NCBI GenBank assembly: GCA_910588255.1
Contig: CAJUOM010000023.1
Span: 1 to 16,087 of the forward strand
Reading direction: 5' to 3'
Source: an uncultured Alphaproteobacteria bacterium
GTDB lineage: Bacteria; Pseudomonadota; Alphaproteobacteria; RUG11792
Length of the DNA: 16,087 bases
Both the position numbers and the translations under genes were made by a program. Below the pieces are notes generated by a model. The model worked only from the letters and a program-made list of their open reading frames with translations. It was not told where the DNA came from and made no database searches. Positions 15,393 through 16,087 of this stretch are shown in pieces; positions within the stretch are counted from its first letter, which is position 1, and the number at the start of each line of letters is the position of its first letter.

Positions 15393-15531
15393 TTGGAAAT
15401 GAGGAGTTAAGGGACACGGCGTGTAGTAAAATTAATGAGCATACCACATGCCGCGCCTTGTTATTATCCGAGTCTTCTAAGATCTCCTCTTGCTTTAGTC
15501 CTCTTTCAAGGAGCAGATTTTCGCGCCTCAT
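15337..15531 (-). pseudogene. Possible ORF fragment disrupted by repeats
   Basis: A 64-codon ORF starts with a good GGGAG site (15536-15540) four bases before the ATG. The first 26 residues (MRRENLLLERGLKQEEIL...) look like an ordinary charged helix. After them the frame runs through the palindrome at 15413-15457 and then into repeat A copy 3, which cannot both be native coding sequence. It is therefore either a gene start truncated by repeat insertion or a chance ORF. I recognise no family. Confidence 0.3.
15413..15457 (+). repeat. Palindromic element, second copy
   Basis: Arms 15413-15428 and 15442-15457 form a 16-bp stem; the departures from perfect pairing are all transition-type, and most become G-U pairs on the minus strand. 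The 13-nt loop AAATTAATGAGCA is identical at 12 of 13 positions to the loop of the palindrome inside addB, compared on the opposite strand. Compared with that copy, each arm carries two extra bases facing each other, so the stem is preserved by a paired insertion. It starts 21 nt after the end of repeat A copy 3. Confidence 0.8.
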
Positions 15532-15579
15532 ATCTCTCCCAACTGATTACATTAGGAAAAGTATTCGCGTTGCCAGCGC

Positions 15580-16053
15580 TTATGGCGGAGATAATAGCAG
15601 AATTTGGGGAATAATTGATAAAGCTTTACATACATTATTCTTAAATACTAAACGATTTTTCACAACAATTCTCAGAAAATATCCATAATATGTGATACGT
15701 TTCAGGAAAACCGGAAACCTCCTCATACGAAGTCGATATTCCATTTTCTTCCTTGGAGCATCTCGTTCCCTCAGCATTTTAATCATTGCTTCACGCTTTT
15801 GCTCCTCACGAATCTCCTTTTGTGATGGTACATGTTTCATGAATTTCGCATTGCAAACATTCATCAAAAGCTTCTCAATATAATGTTTCGAAGCTGATCC
15901 AATCCCAGGAATCCGAAGATCTCTCGCAACGATTTCGATCCCGTCATAATCATCCATATCAGACTCATAACATCTAAAGTTCAGACGAGATTCTATAGCA
16001 AGAAACAGCGTTTTCCCATGTCTATTATGAAATTTTATAAGCTGAGGACGCAT
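15580..16053 (-). CDS. Hypothetical protein, unrecognised
   Basis: The ATG at 16053 has a GAGGA ribosome site seven bases upstream, and the 157-aa frame is open throughout, so a real gene is plausible. The product starts MRPQLIKFHNRHGKTLFLAIESRLNF, has an acidic patch (ESDMDDYDGIE), a strongly charged probable helix (about 95-130, rich in Arg, Lys and Glu) and an aromatic/basic C-terminal stretch (FPVFLKRITYYGYFLRIVVKNR). There is no signal peptide and no catalytic motif I recognise. Base composition is less AT-rich than the rest of the window, and the flanks are repeats, which suggests acquired DNA. The last 20 residues look unlike the rest, and other frames remain open beyond them, so a frameshifted C-terminus is possible. 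Confidence 0.5.
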   Translation of the reverse strand: MRPQLIKFHNRHGKTLFLAIESRLNFRCYESDMDDYDGIEIVARDLRIPGIGSASKHYIEKLLMNVCNAKFMKHVPSQKEIREEQKREAMIKMLRERDAPRKKMEYRLRMRRFPVFLKRITYYGYFLRIVVKNRLVFKNNVCKALSIIPQILLLSPP

Positions 16054-16087
16054 AAAATATTCCTCATATTTCTTATGAATTCTAATA

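Larger units (their letters stand above)
15105..15579. other. Gene-poor repeat region before the right-end ORF
   Basis: This region holds the upstream part of the PhzF-family gene (15105-15182), dispersed repeat A copy 3 (15183-15392), the palindrome at 15413-15457 and a doubtful ORF fragment (15337-15531, minus). No RNA gene or further coding region is supported. From about 15390 to the window end the sequence is noticeably less AT-rich than the housekeeping genes. Confidence 0.6.

Noticed and set aside
15458..15688. Plus-strand ORF opposite the right-end genes
   Set aside because: It has no ribosome site, overlaps the better supported minus-strand ORF and crosses the arm of the palindrome; treated as a shadow.
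1..16087. CRISPR array, tRNA genes, prophage or insertion sequence with transposase
   Set aside because: No regularly spaced repeats, no cloverleaf sequences and no transposase motifs were found in any frame I could read.

Overview
The window is clearly AT-rich and carries only bacterial housekeeping genes, with alphaproteobacterial signatures. These are a recognisable but eroded AddB of the AddAB recombination system, a short zinc-less type MetRS, an IF-2/NusA/RimP operon without ylxR, and an LptE-like outer-membrane lipoprotein. The low GC, shortened proteins (TpiA 226 aa, AddB about half length) and dispersed repeats suggest a genome-reduced, host-associated alphaproteobacterium (Holosporales- or Rickettsiales-like). 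That placement is inference; no rRNA or marker phylogeny is available here.

Layout, left to right. 1-91 is the right part of a dispersed repeat cut by the window edge. 269-2432 (minus) is an infA-uvrB pair separated by 1 nt. 2711-3676 (plus) is a signal-peptide protein of beta-helix character with two hairpins upstream. 3694-3722 is a hairpin between convergent genes that probably acts as a terminator. 3716-8617 (minus) is a tight cluster metG-gpsA-addB(remnant)-tpiA. 8618-9196 is a divergent intergenic region holding a diverged inverted copy of the dispersed repeat and a good promoter for the next operon. 9197-14347 (plus) is rimP-nusA-infB-lptE-like, with the last gene overlapping infB by 40 nt. 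14328-15104 (minus) is a PhzF-family gene whose 3' end overlaps the lptE-like gene. 15183-15392 is a full copy of the dispersed repeat, followed by a GC-rich palindrome and two poorly recognisable minus-strand ORFs that differ in composition from the rest.

The most unusual content is two families of small repeats. The first is a compact GC-rich palindrome with a nearly invariant 13-nt AT-rich loop. One copy lies in frame inside the coding region of the AddB remnant, adding about 20 residues at a place where the protein has also lost sequence. A second lies next to the repeat at the right end, and a third, shorter hairpin with a related sequence forms the tpiA 3' end. This resembles the behaviour of Rickettsia palindromic elements, but I do not recognise the sequence as a named family. 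The second is a roughly 210-bp interspersed repeat present three times (one truncated by the window), ending in a conserved small stem-loop. It could be a non-coding RNA-like or non-autonomous mobile element.

Functionally, the window links translation initiation and transcription antitermination (infA, rimP, nusA, infB), Met-tRNA charging (metG), triose phosphate to glycerol-3-phosphate supply for lipids (tpiA, gpsA), DNA repair (uvrB, decaying addB) and envelope biogenesis (lptE-like, secreted beta-helix protein).
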